A stretch of DNA of 64,000 nt from VXLM01 sp965242665 (GCA_965242665.1 OZ251484.1:1674001-1738000); one strand, 5' to 3'; shown: positions 43,711-53,173, numbered from the stretch's first letter. Translations and numbers: made by a program. The notes: generated by a model not told the origin, from the sequence alone.

Positions 43711-45048
43711 TTAGAGGGCGTTTTGGACGGCCCGCAGTTTGCTGGCGAAGCTGCCTTCGGGCATCCGGACGTCTGCGGATGTGAGCATCTGTCCTCGGGG
43801 TACGGGGCGGAGCATCCGCGCGCCGTGGCACAAGCCGACGGGGACGAGTAGTTCGTCGTCGGCCTGGGCGGCTTCGACGATGGATCCGTGTACGGTGTAG
43901 CCGCCTTCGCCGTCGAGAATATCGCCGACTGCCAGATCCTTCTTCGCGGTCGCGGCGACCTCGCACACCCTCGACTGCGGAGCGCCGGTTGGGGCGTACA
44001 GGAGTGCGGCGCGGGCGATCGAGACGGGGGTTTCCATGCCGATGAGGTGGTATGGTCTGTACATGACGGCGTATCGTCCGGACGGATCCATGGCCATGCC
44101 GTAGTCCTTCATGCAGGCGCGCAGGTAGGCGCTCTTGCTGGTGACGACGACGAAGACGCCCCAACGCAGGTGGTTGGACATCTCTTCGCCGGTATCGTCG
44201 AGGCAGCTGACGACTTCGACGATGCCCGGGCGGTTCAGGATGCCGCCGTCTTCGGAGGGGATGAGGAGACGGGGGATGTCATCGACGCTGGCGGAGGGGA
44301 AGCGCATACCCGGCACGTCGGGGACGAGTCCGGTCATGTTGGCGACGGCGCACATCTCGATCGAGGACTTGGTCGTATCGAGGAAGGAGTTGTACATGCG
44401 GGGGTTGAGGTCGGAGCGCTTGGCCTCCTCTAGCGTGAGTCCGTATTCTATGAGCGCCTCGTCCGGGGTGAGGTATCGGTAGCGGTCATGGTGTCTGGTG
44501 CCCTTGCCGGCGGCGACGACGTCGAACCCTGTGCTGCGCGCCCAATCGACCAGTTCTTCGATGACGGCGGGTTGGTCGCCGTAGGCGGCGGTGTAGACGA
44601 CTCCTGCGCGGTCGGCCATGTTCTTGAGGATGGGGCCGACGAGGACGTCTGCTTCGACGGTCACCATGACGACGTGCTTGTCCGCCATGATTGCTTGGTA
44701 GGCGTGCATGGCTCCGGCGTCGGGGTTGCCCGTGGCGTCTACGATGACGTCTACTTCGGACTGTATGGCGACTGCGGAGGCGTCCGTGGCGACGGGTTTT
44801 CCTTGGTGGATGGCGTCGTTGGCTTTGTCGAGGCTGGATGTCTTGACGGTGCGGACACGGGGCCGGCGTTCGCGCGAGAGGGCGTCGACCGCACGCTTGA
44901 GGTCGAGGTCGCACGCGACGGCGGCTACCATGCCGGGCGTATGCTGCAGCTGGGTAAGGACCATGGAGCCGAATCGTCCACAGCCGATGACGGCGACGCG
45001 GATGGGGTTGTCTTCTTCGACGCGGGCAGCGAGGAGGTCTCGGATCAT
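43711..45048 (-). CDS. Homoserine-dehydrogenase-like NAD(P) oxidoreductase with SAF-like tail
   Basis: The 445-residue protein has a Rossmann start VAVIGCGRFGSMVLTQL near residue 16, DVIVDATGNPDAGA, and AAYGDQPAVIEELVDWA, as in the predicted homoserine dehydrogenase family COG4091. The C-terminal part (AKKDLAVGDILDGEGGY to VPRGQMLTSADV) resembles an SAF domain. ATG 45048 has AGGAG eight bases upstream; the frame from 45237 is longer but unsupported. It is 22 bases downstream of the PD-(D/E)XK gene. The true substrate is unknown. Confidence 0.8.
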   Translation of the reverse strand: MIRDLLAARVEEDNPIRVAVIGCGRFGSMVLTQLQHTPGMVAAVACDLDLKRAVDALSRERRPRVRTVKTSSLDKANDAIHQGKPVATDASAVAIQSEVDVIVDATGNPDAGAMHAYQAIMADKHVVMVTVEADVLVGPILKNMADRAGVVYTAAYGDQPAVIEELVDWARSTGFDVVAAGKGTRHHDRYRYLTPDEALIEYGLTLEEAKRSDLNPRMYNSFLDTTKSSIEMCAVANMTGLVPDVPGMRFPSASVDDIPRLLIPSEDGGILNRPGIVEVVSCLDDTGEEMSNHLRWGVFVVVTSKSAYLRACMKDYGMAMDPSGRYAVMYRPYHLIGMETPVSIARAALLYAPTGAPQSRVCEVAATAKKDLAVGDILDGEGGYTVHGSIVEAAQADDELLVPVGLCHGARMLRPVPRGQMLTSADVRMPEGSFASKLRAVQNAL

Positions 45049-45070
45049 GCGCGGGGCTCCTGGGGGCGGG

Positions 45071-46183
45071 TCAATCGTCGACCCCGGCGGCTTCGCGGTA
45101 GGCGGCGGTGAGGGCGTCGAGAATCTCGTCTGTGATCGGAATCCAAGTTCCCCGCCCGACCTTGACGTCAGAGAATCTTCGCTCAATATCATCGAGCGAT
45201 TTTGGAGCGCGCCGCTCGAATACGGTGCGGTAGCCATACATGGCCGGCCGCCGGTTGTTGTCGTAGGTGGCGATGGTTACTAGACCAGCACCTTCCGTCC
45301 GTAGTATGGGCCAGAGCGAAGTTTGCGACACTCCAACCGTACTACCGAGGCGTACATCTTGCAGCTCGGCAACCTCCTCCGCCCACGTGATGAGCTTGTC
45401 GAACGTCTTCCGATCCTCGCCGGAGACATCGGCTATCGAATCTCGAAATGCTTCGGAGCCTTCCGAACGAACAGGTTTCTGGGGTGTTGGCCTCGGTCCG
45501 GTTGGCTTCGATCCGCGGGGTTCTATTTGAGCCCTCGTGGCATTGAGGTCAAGCACGACAGCCTGAGGCAAGGCGATCTGAGCGCCGTTCACCTCGTAGA
45601 CGCTCACGGCAATCAGGTCTATCGTCAGCGCCTGCGTGGTCATGGTGTCCAGATACGTGGCGATCCTTTCTAACTCACCAGGGACTTCGTCCAGCACGAG
45701 AACCAGTCTGAAGTTGCCATGGTTGAGGAACTCTTGCAGACTGGTAGAGAACGAATCCGCGTCCACCATCCCATCCTGGTCGTTCGCTTGCACCGCTTCG
45801 AGGATGGACTTGTGTCCTGCCTTCGCAAGATGCTCTCCCACTGCGAAGCGTTGTTCGAGTTCCTCCACCGTGAGTCCCTGCAGAAATGCCGCATAATAGA
45901 GGATCTGCGAGACGATGGCGCTGCGCGCCTCTTGATTGTAGGCGAGCTTGACCTCGATGATCGCGGGACGTCCGTGTGGCTCGACGGCCAGGATGTCGGC
46001 GTATCCGGCCCCCAAATATACTTCCGACCCCAAGACGGTGAGTTGGGGGGAGCCGGCGAGGGGCAGGAGCTGGGGGTTCTCTGCGATGAGTTCGTGCAGG
46101 GTCTGCTCGTCGGGAAACGAACGCGGCGCGCCCAGCGTCCAACCTGCTTCGTCCGTCCCGGTTTTTATCCAGATGCCTGCCAT
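45071..46183 (-). CDS. PD-(D/E)XK nuclease-like protein
   Basis: The 370-residue protein has an N-terminal nuclease-fold segment: a helix (TLHELIAENPQLLP), then GYADILAVEP and AIIEVKLAYN, which supply the D and E-x-K residues, and SAIVSQILYYAAFLQ. This resembles the NucS/DUF91 arrangement. A Pro-rich linker near 240 separates a C-terminal domain (SIADVSGEDRKTFDKLITWAEEV) resembling DNA-repair or DUF4268-type regions. ATG 46183 has GGGAGG seven bases upstream. It is likely a DNA-acting protein; no methylase partner is adjacent. Confidence 0.7.
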   Translation of the reverse strand: MAGIWIKTGTDEAGWTLGAPRSFPDEQTLHELIAENPQLLPLAGSPQLTVLGSEVYLGAGYADILAVEPHGRPAIIEVKLAYNQEARSAIVSQILYYAAFLQGLTVEELEQRFAVGEHLAKAGHKSILEAVQANDQDGMVDADSFSTSLQEFLNHGNFRLVLVLDEVPGELERIATYLDTMTTQALTIDLIAVSVYEVNGAQIALPQAVVLDLNATRAQIEPRGSKPTGPRPTPQKPVRSEGSEAFRDSIADVSGEDRKTFDKLITWAEEVAELQDVRLGSTVGVSQTSLWPILRTEGAGLVTIATYDNNRRPAMYGYRTVFERRAPKSLDDIERRFSDVKVGRGTWIPITDEILDALTAAYREAAGVDD

Positions 46184-46297
46184 GGGGGTTGCCTCCCGGT
46201 GTGTTCGCGTGCGTAAGCCGTGCGACGCATTCTACCATGGGGGCGCGACGGGCGGCAACGGGGCCTCTTGCCGGGGCGGCGGCAAAGTTGGGGGGTG

Positions 46298-47452
46298 TCA
46301 ATCGTCTTGCGACGCGATGGGCTTGTCGATCCCGTCAATGATGCGTCTGGCTACGTAGAGGTTGGGCCAGTAGCTTTCGATGCGCGTTAGGATTTCTGCG
46401 TCGACGAGGCGGTTGAGGACGCCGCGCGCGCCTGCGTCGGATATCTCGAGCAACGAAGCCGTTCGAGATGCGGTTGTCACGGGATGGCTGAACAGATCGT
46501 CCAACAAGCGGAGGTCGTTCGCGGTCGCGTTGCGATTTTGCAGGAGTTCCCGCCATTCGTCCTGGATGCTTCGAATCCGACGGATCCGCTTCATGGTATC
46601 CTGGGCTTCTTGGTGGACGCCGGTCAGGAAGTACGCGAGCCAGCGTTCCCAATCTCCTGTTGCGCTGACGGCGAACAGCTCGTCGTAATATTGCTGGCGG
46701 TCGCGCTCGAAATAGGCGCTCATGTACAGGAGGGGTTCAGGGAGAACTCCGCTCGCGCACAAGAAGAGGGTAATCAGGAGGCGGCCTATGCGTCCGTTGC
46801 CGTCCGGGTATGGGTGGATGGCCTCTAGATGGTAGTGCATCAGCGCGCATCTGACCAATGGGGGCATTTGCGTGGATTCGTTGACGAACTTCTCCCAGTC
46901 GTGGAATAGGTCACGCAATCGGTCGGGAGGCGGGGGAATGAATCGAGCGTCGTGGATCGCCGACCCGGGTGCTCCTATCCAGACTTGGATCCCGCGGAAC
47001 TGCCCGGGCAGCTTGTCTTGGCCACGCACCCCTTCAAGGAGCCGCGAGTGGATCTCGTTGACCAGCCGATACGAGATTGGAAGCGTTTCGAGCTTGTCGA
47101 TGCCGTATTCGAGGGCGGTTACGTAGTTCACCACCTCGGCGACGTCGCTGCCGGGCGGGCTTTGGTCTTCGACCTCGTAGGCGAACACATCCGATAGGGA
47201 GGCTATCGTCCCCTCTATCCGGGAGGACAAGACGGCCTCGCGTCGGATGAACGGTCGCATGAGCAGGCGAGGGTTCGGGATGGTTTCGCCGACGCCGCGC
47301 AATGTACCCACGGCGCTGGCTGCGTCGACCAACAGCGAAACTAGGCGCGGGCTCAGGTGCAGATCCTGAGGTAGCGGGTTGGGGACGAACGCATGATGTC
47401 CATCGCCAATCGGAACGAGCCGCCCAGTTGGGCTGTCGGTCAAGCGTTGCAC
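46298..47452 (-). CDS. Fic-family AMP-transferase-like protein (self-inhibited class)
   Basis: The 384-residue protein has the full Fic motif HPYPDGNGRIGR and an N-terminal inhibitory helix SSRIEGT preceding it, so it belongs to the group autoinhibited by its own N-terminus. The C-terminal part is a winged-helix region (TASRTASLLEISDAGARGVLNRL), common in such proteins. Fic enzymes usually attach AMP to a target protein. The start at 47452 is GTG with no ribosome site in front, and three 70-bp repeats lie immediately upstream. The target is unknown. Confidence 0.85.
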   Translation of the reverse strand: MQRLTDSPTGRLVPIGDGHHAFVPNPLPQDLHLSPRLVSLLVDAASAVGTLRGVGETIPNPRLLMRPFIRREAVLSSRIEGTIASLSDVFAYEVEDQSPPGSDVAEVVNYVTALEYGIDKLETLPISYRLVNEIHSRLLEGVRGQDKLPGQFRGIQVWIGAPGSAIHDARFIPPPPDRLRDLFHDWEKFVNESTQMPPLVRCALMHYHLEAIHPYPDGNGRIGRLLITLFLCASGVLPEPLLYMSAYFERDRQQYYDELFAVSATGDWERWLAYFLTGVHQEAQDTMKRIRRIRSIQDEWRELLQNRNATANDLRLLDDLFSHPVTTASRTASLLEISDAGARGVLNRLVDAEILTRIESYWPNLYVARRIIDGIDKPIASQDD

Positions 47453-47453
47453 T

Positions 47454-47668
47454 GGACTTTTAACTCCGGTTGGATTTTGCCGGCAATTTTACACTTTTCT
47501 GCCTAAAAGTACAATTTGCCATCGGGATATTTAACTCCAGTTGGATTTATTAGGAAACTTTGTACTTTTCTGCCCAAAAGTACAATTTGCCATCGGACTT
47601 TTAACTGCTGTTGGATTTTGCCAGCAACTTTACACTTTTGGGCAGAAAAGTGTAATTTGGCCATGACC
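47454..47668. repeat. Three 70-bp direct repeats upstream of the Fic gene
   Basis: Three units, about 70-71 bp apart (TAACT at 47461, 47532 and 47602), share TTGGATTT, ACTTTTCTGCC(T/C)AAAAGT or its inverse, and CAATTTGCCATCGG. Each contains the inverted repeat ACTTTT/AAAAGT. The region is AT-rich compared with its surroundings and contains no gene. Confidence 0.75.
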
Positions 47669-47722
47669 TTCCAATGGCGGTTTCAAGATGCGACCCGCTG
47701 TGCGGGGGTGGAGAGTGGGCGG

Positions 47723-48193
47723 TCAGGCGCTCCCGGCGGCCTGTCGCAGGCGTTCGATGTCGATATTCTCCATCGTGAGCATTGCTTCCATGACGGCTTT
47801 GGGGGCGCGTTCCATCAGTTCGCGCATGATCTCTGACGCTGGCTGCACTTGCCATGATACGCCGAACTTGTCGTGGATCCAGCCGCACATGTCTTGTCTG
47901 CCGCCTCCTTGGGAGAGCTTGTCTGCGAAATAGTCGATCTCTTCTTGTCCGTTGCAGGAGACGACGAGTGATATGGCGGGGGTGAACTCGAATATGGGGC
48001 CGCCGTCGATGGCGGTGAATTTCTGTCCATCCAGCTGGAATTCCACGATGGGGTTGCCTTCGGCGGGGCCTGCTGGGATTTTCGTGATGCTCGTTATCGT
48101 CGAGTTGGGGAAGATGGAGACGTAGAAGTTGGCTGCTTCTTCGGCTTGGTTGTCGAACCAAAGAAACGGGCTGATCTTGGTGGTGGCTGTCAT
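47723..48193 (-). CDS. VOC-fold PhnB-like protein
   Basis: This 156-residue vicinal-oxygen-chelate protein is of the PhnB/3-demethylubiquinone type: ISPFLWFDNQAEEAANFYVS, PNSTITSITKIP, VEFQLDGQKFTAIDGGP, and DMCGWIHDKFGVSWQVQP. The start ATG 48193 is used; the longer frame in the same register is a shadow of the permease. The function of this group is usually unknown. Confidence 0.9.
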   Translation of the reverse strand: MTATTKISPFLWFDNQAEEAANFYVSIFPNSTITSITKIPAGPAEGNPIVEFQLDGQKFTAIDGGPIFEFTPAISLVVSCNGQEEIDYFADKLSQGGGRQDMCGWIHDKFGVSWQVQPASEIMRELMERAPKAVMEAMLTMENIDIERLRQAAGSA

Positions 48194-48363
48194 TTCTCGT
48201 TCAATCCTCCTGGTTCCGAGTATCGTCTCGGGAGAGAACTTCCCGCGGATGTCCGTCGAGGCCGCGGAAGGCTCGACTGTGCATCCACCTGAAAGCCTAG
48301 GATAGCCGCGAAGGCGGGGGAACGTCAAGGCGGGTTCGTGAGACGCTGGGAAGGGAAAAGCGG

Positions 48364-49851
48364 TCAGGTGTCCGACCGCGGCGTGTGCTTCATGGCAAAG
48401 TCCTCCTCTGGCGAGTAGACCAGTTTCTTGCGGCCGGCGACGGCGAAGTAGAGCAGTCCTGCGGCGAACCAGACTGCACAGCCGTAGATGCCTACGCGGT
48501 AATCTGGGTTGAGGAAGAGGAAGCAGAGCGTGGCGAAGGCGATCAGTCCCGCTACGATTGCGCCGGGGTTGCCCAAGGGGCTGACGTAGGGGCGCTCGAT
48601 CAGTGGGAACTTGTTCCGCAACCGGACGAATGCGATCATCTGCATTCCATAGGCGGCGACTGCGCCAAAGACGGCCATATTCAGCAGTACGGCGGCGACC
48701 GGAGCATCTGTGCCAAACCAGTCGTCGCCGAACTCGATCAGGAGGGCGATGCAGTATCCAATCACGGCCCCCGCAATCAGCGCCGCATACGGCGTCTTGC
48801 GATTTGGGAGCGTTACAGAAAGCCACTGCGGGAGATAACCCGATCGCGACAGGGAATATATGTTGCGGCCATAGGCGTAGATGATGGTGTGAAAGCTGGC
48901 GACCAGGCCTGTGATGGCGACCAGGGCCATGAACGCCGCTCTGTCGCCGCTTCCGAAGATCGTCGTGAAGGCTAGGAATAGGGGCTCTTCGGACTGTCCG
49001 ACTTCTGCAGCGCCCGGGGCGATTCCGGCGTTCAGCAGCAGGGTCAGGATGGAAGCGACAATCAACGTGAGAATCCCCCAGAGCAGGGCTTTGGGCATAT
49101 CCCGCTTTGGGTCGCGCGACTCTTCGGCTGCCAGGGGGAGCTGTTCGATGGCGAGATAGAACCATATGGCAAAGGGCAGCGCCTGGGCGATCCCGCTCCA
49201 ACCGAAGGGTAGGAAGCGGGAGTTTCCTGCGTCGGGTTCGATGTTCAAGGCGATATCCCAACTGAAATGCGGAATCGCGCCTACCCAGAACACGAGCAGA
49301 ATCGCCAATGTCAGGAGAGTGATGAAAACAGAAAACTTGAACGTCGCCTCCACTCCGACGATGTTGAGTCCGACGAAGAGAATATAGAAGATCAACCACC
49401 AGACGGGCCCGGGGATATCGATGCCAAGTATGCCGTTGAACGCGGCGCCGGCATAGCTGCCGATCGCGACCACTATCGCCGCCGGAGTAATGATGTACTC
49501 CATATTCTCGGCCAGTCCCGTGATGAATCCGCCCCACGGCCCCATGGACGTCCGCCCGAATGAGTAGGCCCCGCCCGTATGCGGCAGCGCAGGCGACATC
49601 TCGGCGATGGAGTAGCATATGCCGAGATACATGACCGCGACGATGCCCATCGCTATCGCCAAGCCGCCAAAGCCGCCGACGCTTAGCCCAAAGTTCCAGC
49701 CGAAGAAGTTCCCGGAGATGACCGCCCCTACGCCCAACGCCCAGAGGGACCAAACGCCGGCGTAGCGCCTCAGACCGCGCCGTGCGAAATAGTCATCGTC
49801 AACATTCTGGTACTCGACGGATCCGGCCCTGTGTTTGTCCGAACCGCTCAT
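48364..49851 (-). CDS. APC-superfamily amino acid/amine permease
   Basis: The 495-residue protein has about twelve hydrophobic segments. The first segments show YAGVWSLWALGVGAVISGNFFGW and YSIAEMSPALPHTGGAYSF, the consensus of the amino acid-polyamine-organocation family, with similarity to ethanolamine permeases. It is probably a proton-coupled importer of an amino acid or amine. It is transcribed toward the VOC gene, 170 bases away. Confidence 0.85.
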   Translation of the reverse strand: MSGSDKHRAGSVEYQNVDDDYFARRGLRRYAGVWSLWALGVGAVISGNFFGWNFGLSVGGFGGLAIAMGIVAVMYLGICYSIAEMSPALPHTGGAYSFGRTSMGPWGGFITGLAENMEYIITPAAIVVAIGSYAGAAFNGILGIDIPGPVWWLIFYILFVGLNIVGVEATFKFSVFITLLTLAILLVFWVGAIPHFSWDIALNIEPDAGNSRFLPFGWSGIAQALPFAIWFYLAIEQLPLAAEESRDPKRDMPKALLWGILTLIVASILTLLLNAGIAPGAAEVGQSEEPLFLAFTTIFGSGDRAAFMALVAITGLVASFHTIIYAYGRNIYSLSRSGYLPQWLSVTLPNRKTPYAALIAGAVIGYCIALLIEFGDDWFGTDAPVAAVLLNMAVFGAVAAYGMQMIAFVRLRNKFPLIERPYVSPLGNPGAIVAGLIAFATLCFLFLNPDYRVGIYGCAVWFAAGLLYFAVAGRKKLVYSPEEDFAMKHTPRSDT

Positions 49852-49943
49852 CTTGCTTCCTTCGCTTTGCCCGATTGAGAACGACGAACCCAGAGGATTA
49901 TAGCACGCATTGGGGCGCCGGGGGGAATTCGTGAAATAACAAC

Positions 49944-50038
49944 TTACCGTTTACTTTCTGGACATGGCAATTTCTCAGATACCCATCTACCAGTACTGCA
50001 CGCACCTGGACGCCGTCGGTATGACGACTAGGCGCCAG
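49944..50038. repeat. Direct repeat A beside the leucine-rich gene
   Basis: About 95 bases starting TTACCGTTTACTTTCTGGAC and ending at GGCGCCAG. It closely resembles 53011-53103 in the same orientation. It begins with the CCGTTTACTT(T/C) motif seen at the ends of the small elements nearby. Confidence 0.75.
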
Positions 50039-50139
50039 GCTGCTACTCAGTCGACGTATTCCCTCTTGAACACACCACCCCCATACACATGTCCAGGAAG
50101 TAACCGGAACGAGGATAGGTTCCGCAACCTCTTCGGTCC

Positions 50140-52944
50140 CTAGCGTCGTGCGGCTTGGGCTGCACCGCGTGAGCGGCGCGCGCCGAGGGCGGCAGCGCCC
50201 GACAGGATGAGCAGCGCGCCTCCGGCGACACCCAGCGCCAACGCCAACCCAGGCGAGACCACCGCATCCCCGGTACTCGGCAGCGCCGCGCAGACGGCGT
50301 CTCTCGCGTCGACATCGGTGATGCCATCGAGCCACGTTTGGAACGCGTCGTCTGCGGGGGCACAGAGGTTGTTGTTGAGGAAGAAGAATTCTGATAGATT
50401 CGTCAGATTCGTTAGGCTTTGCGGGATCGGTCCTGCGAGGTTGTTGTCGCTGAGCCAAAGCCCTCTAAGGTTGGTCAGGTTGCCCAACTCAAACGGTATC
50501 GGCCCTGTCAATTTGTTCCCGACGAGCTCCAGTTCCGTCACCCGGCCCTGGTCGTCCAAGGTGACGCCGTACCATTCTTCGATGTGCCAATCGCTCAGCC
50601 AGTTCGTGTTGTTCGTCCAGTTCTCGCCGTCTGTGGCGTTGTAGAGGGCGGTGAGGGCGGCTCTGTCTGCTACTGTCCCGCAGGTAGTGTTCCCTACATC
50701 GACGTCCGATATGCCGTCGAGCCATGTTTGGAATGCGTCGTCTGAGGGTGCACAGAGGCCGGTGTTGGTGAAGTGTAACCGAGCCAGCGCAGTTAGCATC
50801 GTGAGGCTTTGCGGCATCGGCCCCGTCAGACCGTTGTCCGCAAGCAATAGCCGGCGGAGCCTAGTTAGACCTCGCAATTCAGGGGGTATCGGTCCTGTGA
50901 GATTGTTGCGGTCGAGGTGCAGGGCCGCAAGGTTGGCGAGGTTGCCCAGCTCGGGCGGTATCGGCCCTGCCAGATTGTTGTTGGAGAGTTCCAGAACTCT
51001 GAGGTTGGCGAGGTTACCTAGCTCGGGCGGGACTGTGCCAGTCAGGCTGTTATCGGCGAGGTCCAGCCAGTCGAGCTTGCTCATAGAGCCCAACTCAGGA
51101 GGGATGGGTCCCACTAGGCCGCTTCCGCGGAGGAATAGCTGTTCAAGGTTGGCCAAGGCGAGTATCCAAGCCGGGAACGGTCCGTCGATCAGGCCATCCC
51201 TCCCAATGCACAGATTCTCGAGACTGCTTAAATTGCCCAATTCAGCCGGTACCGGTCCCTCAAGGTTGTTGCCGCACAGAACTAACCTCTTAAGATTCGC
51301 CAAGTTGCCCAGCTCGGGAGGTATCAGTCCCTCCAAGTTGTTTTCGGCGAGTTCGAGGACACTGAGATTGGGCAAGTTGCCCAATTCAGCCGGTATCGGC
51401 CCTTCCAAGTTGTTTCCTGTGAGCACTAATCCTCCGAGATTGGCCAAGTTACCCATCCATGGAGGGATTGTTCCAGTCAGGCTGTTGGAATAAATGCTCA
51501 GCCAACCAAGGTTTGTGAGATTCTCGAACTCCGGAGGGATTGTTCCGGTCAATCTATTGTTGAAGAGCCATAACTCCTCAAGGTTGACTAAGTTGCCCAA
51601 TTGTGGAGGAATTGGACCTGTTAGGTTGTTGTCGCCTAGGCGCAACAGGGTGAGGTTGGTCAAGTCCCCTATCCAGCCCGGTATAGTCCCTTCCAGACTG
51701 TTACCCCCGAGCTCTAGGTTCTCAAGGTTAGTCAAGTTGCCTATCCATGTAGGAATCGGACCCGTCAGGGTGTTCCCATTGAGCCATAGTGCTTTGAGGT
51801 TAGTCAAGTTACCCAGTTGTGAAGGAATTGGACCTGTTAGCTCGTTATCGGACAGGGCCAGCAGGGTGAGGTTGGTCAAATTCCCTAGCTGCGGAGGGAC
51901 GTCTGTAAACTCGTTGTCGCTGATCCACAGTTCTTTGAGGTTAGGCAGGTTGCCCAACTCGGAGGGAATTTCTGTCAATTCATTCTCATACATCCACAAC
52001 GTGGAGAGCCTAGTTAGGCTGCCCAATTCCGGTGGGACCGGACCCGTCAACTTGTTGCTGTTGATCTGTAGATCTACTAGGTTGACTAGGTTGCCCAATT
52101 CCGGTGGGATCGGACCCGTCAAGTTGTTGCGGCTGATCCGTAGATCTACTAGGTTGACTAGGTTGCCCAATTCCGGTGGGACCGGACCCGTCAACTTGTT
52201 GCTGTTGATCCGTAGATCTACTAGGTTGACTAGGTTGCCCAATTCCGGTGGGATCGGACCCGTCAAGTTGTTGAAACGAAGACGTAGCTGCCTGAGGTTG
52301 GTTAAGTTACCGAACCATGAGGGTATCGGCCCTTCAAATTGATTCCCACCGATGAACGCCGACCACAGGTTGGTTAGATTACCCAATTCTGGGGGTATCG
52401 GCCCTGTCAGGTCATTGGCAGTCAGCCACAGTGATGAGAGGTTTGTCAGGTTACCTATCTCCGGCGGAATTGGCCCCGTCAGGTTATTGACACCAAACCA
52501 TAGCCTCTTCAGGTTTGTCAGGTTGCCTATCTCCGGCGGAATTGGCCCCGTCAAGTTGTTTTCTTGGAGTTCCAGATCCGTCACCCGACCCTGGGCGTCG
52601 GTGGTGACGCCGTACCATTCGCCGAGCGGCTTGTCGCTCCGCCAGTTTGTGTTGTTCCTCCAGTTCGCGCCGTCGGTGGCGTTGTAGAGGGCGGCGAGGG
52701 CGGCTCTGTCTGAGGATTGCGTCACTTGGGCGGGGGAGGAGCCGCTCTGGCCGACCGAGTCTGGTTCCGGGCGGACGATGGATTCGGCTGGCGATAGTCC
52801 GGCGTCTGCGGCGCGGCCATCATCTCTGACTGCGGCTTGGAGGGGCGCGCTACCGTGGGGGAACGCGCCTGCGAGAAACGAGGCCAGGAGGGCGGCGAAC
52901 AGGAATGCGCCGAGCGGCAACGGACGCAGCGTTTTCATTGTCAT
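50140..52944 (-). CDS. Secreted leucine-rich-repeat protein with LPSTG anchor
   Basis: The 934-residue protein has a signal peptide (LGAFLFAALLASFLAGAF), a cap sequence (DRAALAALYNATDGANW), about 24 plant-type leucine-rich repeats (NLTGPIPPELGNL), a Cys-containing break (CAPSDDAFQTWLDG), then a second cap and about three more repeats. It ends with LPSTG near residue 888, a hydrophobic helix and an Arg-rich tail, the layout of sortase substrates. Plant-type repeats form curved binding surfaces. Extracellular display is likely. The gene is flanked by 95-bp direct repeats. ATG 52938 is an alternative start. Confidence 0.9.
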   Translation of the reverse strand: MTMKTLRPLPLGAFLFAALLASFLAGAFPHGSAPLQAAVRDDGRAADAGLSPAESIVRPEPDSVGQSGSSPAQVTQSSDRAALAALYNATDGANWRNNTNWRSDKPLGEWYGVTTDAQGRVTDLELQENNLTGPIPPEIGNLTNLKRLWFGVNNLTGPIPPEIGNLTNLSSLWLTANDLTGPIPPELGNLTNLWSAFIGGNQFEGPIPSWFGNLTNLRQLRLRFNNLTGPIPPELGNLVNLVDLRINSNKLTGPVPPELGNLVNLVDLRISRNNLTGPIPPELGNLVNLVDLQINSNKLTGPVPPELGSLTRLSTLWMYENELTEIPSELGNLPNLKELWISDNEFTDVPPQLGNLTNLTLLALSDNELTGPIPSQLGNLTNLKALWLNGNTLTGPIPTWIGNLTNLENLELGGNSLEGTIPGWIGDLTNLTLLRLGDNNLTGPIPPQLGNLVNLEELWLFNNRLTGTIPPEFENLTNLGWLSIYSNSLTGTIPPWMGNLANLGGLVLTGNNLEGPIPAELGNLPNLSVLELAENNLEGLIPPELGNLANLKRLVLCGNNLEGPVPAELGNLSSLENLCIGRDGLIDGPFPAWILALANLEQLFLRGSGLVGPIPPELGSMSKLDWLDLADNSLTGTVPPELGNLANLRVLELSNNNLAGPIPPELGNLANLAALHLDRNNLTGPIPPELRGLTRLRRLLLADNGLTGPMPQSLTMLTALARLHFTNTGLCAPSDDAFQTWLDGISDVDVGNTTCGTVADRAALTALYNATDGENWTNNTNWLSDWHIEEWYGVTLDDQGRVTELELVGNKLTGPIPFELGNLTNLRGLWLSDNNLAGPIPQSLTNLTNLSEFFFLNNNLCAPADDAFQTWLDGITDVDARDAVCAALPSTGDAVVSPGLALALGVAGGALLILSGAAALGARRSRGAAQAARR

Positions 52945-53010
52945 CGTTCCTTTTCGGGCCGAGTCGAGGGGACTGCTCCCCTATTGTACACGACTTCTCC
53001 GAGGATAGGC

Positions 53011-53103
53011 TTATCGTCTACTTTCTGGACATGGCAATTTTCGATGCCCATCTACCAGTACGGCAAGCACCTGGACGTCGTCGGTATGACGCCTAGGCGC
53101 CAG
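53011..53103. repeat. Direct repeat B beside the leucine-rich gene
   Basis: About 93 bases, same orientation as repeat A. Shared blocks include TACTTTCTGGACATGGCAAT and CCCATCTACCAGTAC, then GTCGGTATGACG and TAGGCGCCAG. Together with A it brackets the 2.8-kb leucine-rich gene. Confidence 0.75.
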
Positions 53104-53131
53104 TTGAACATAATACTCTCATACAGACGTA

Positions 53132-53173
53132 CAGAAGTAAACGGAACCCCCACGACCGTTCCGTTTACTTCTG
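53132..53173. repeat. Perfect 16-bp inverted repeat
   Basis: CAGAAGTAAACGGAAC at 53132-53147 is the exact inverse complement of 53158-53173, around a 10-base loop. It carries the GTAAACGGA motif shared with neighbouring element ends, so it may be the junction of two elements. Confidence 0.7.

Noticed and set aside
48194..49753. Long N-terminal extension of the VOC protein frame
   Set aside because: The extension reads through the permease gene in another frame; the conserved VOC domain starts at 48193.
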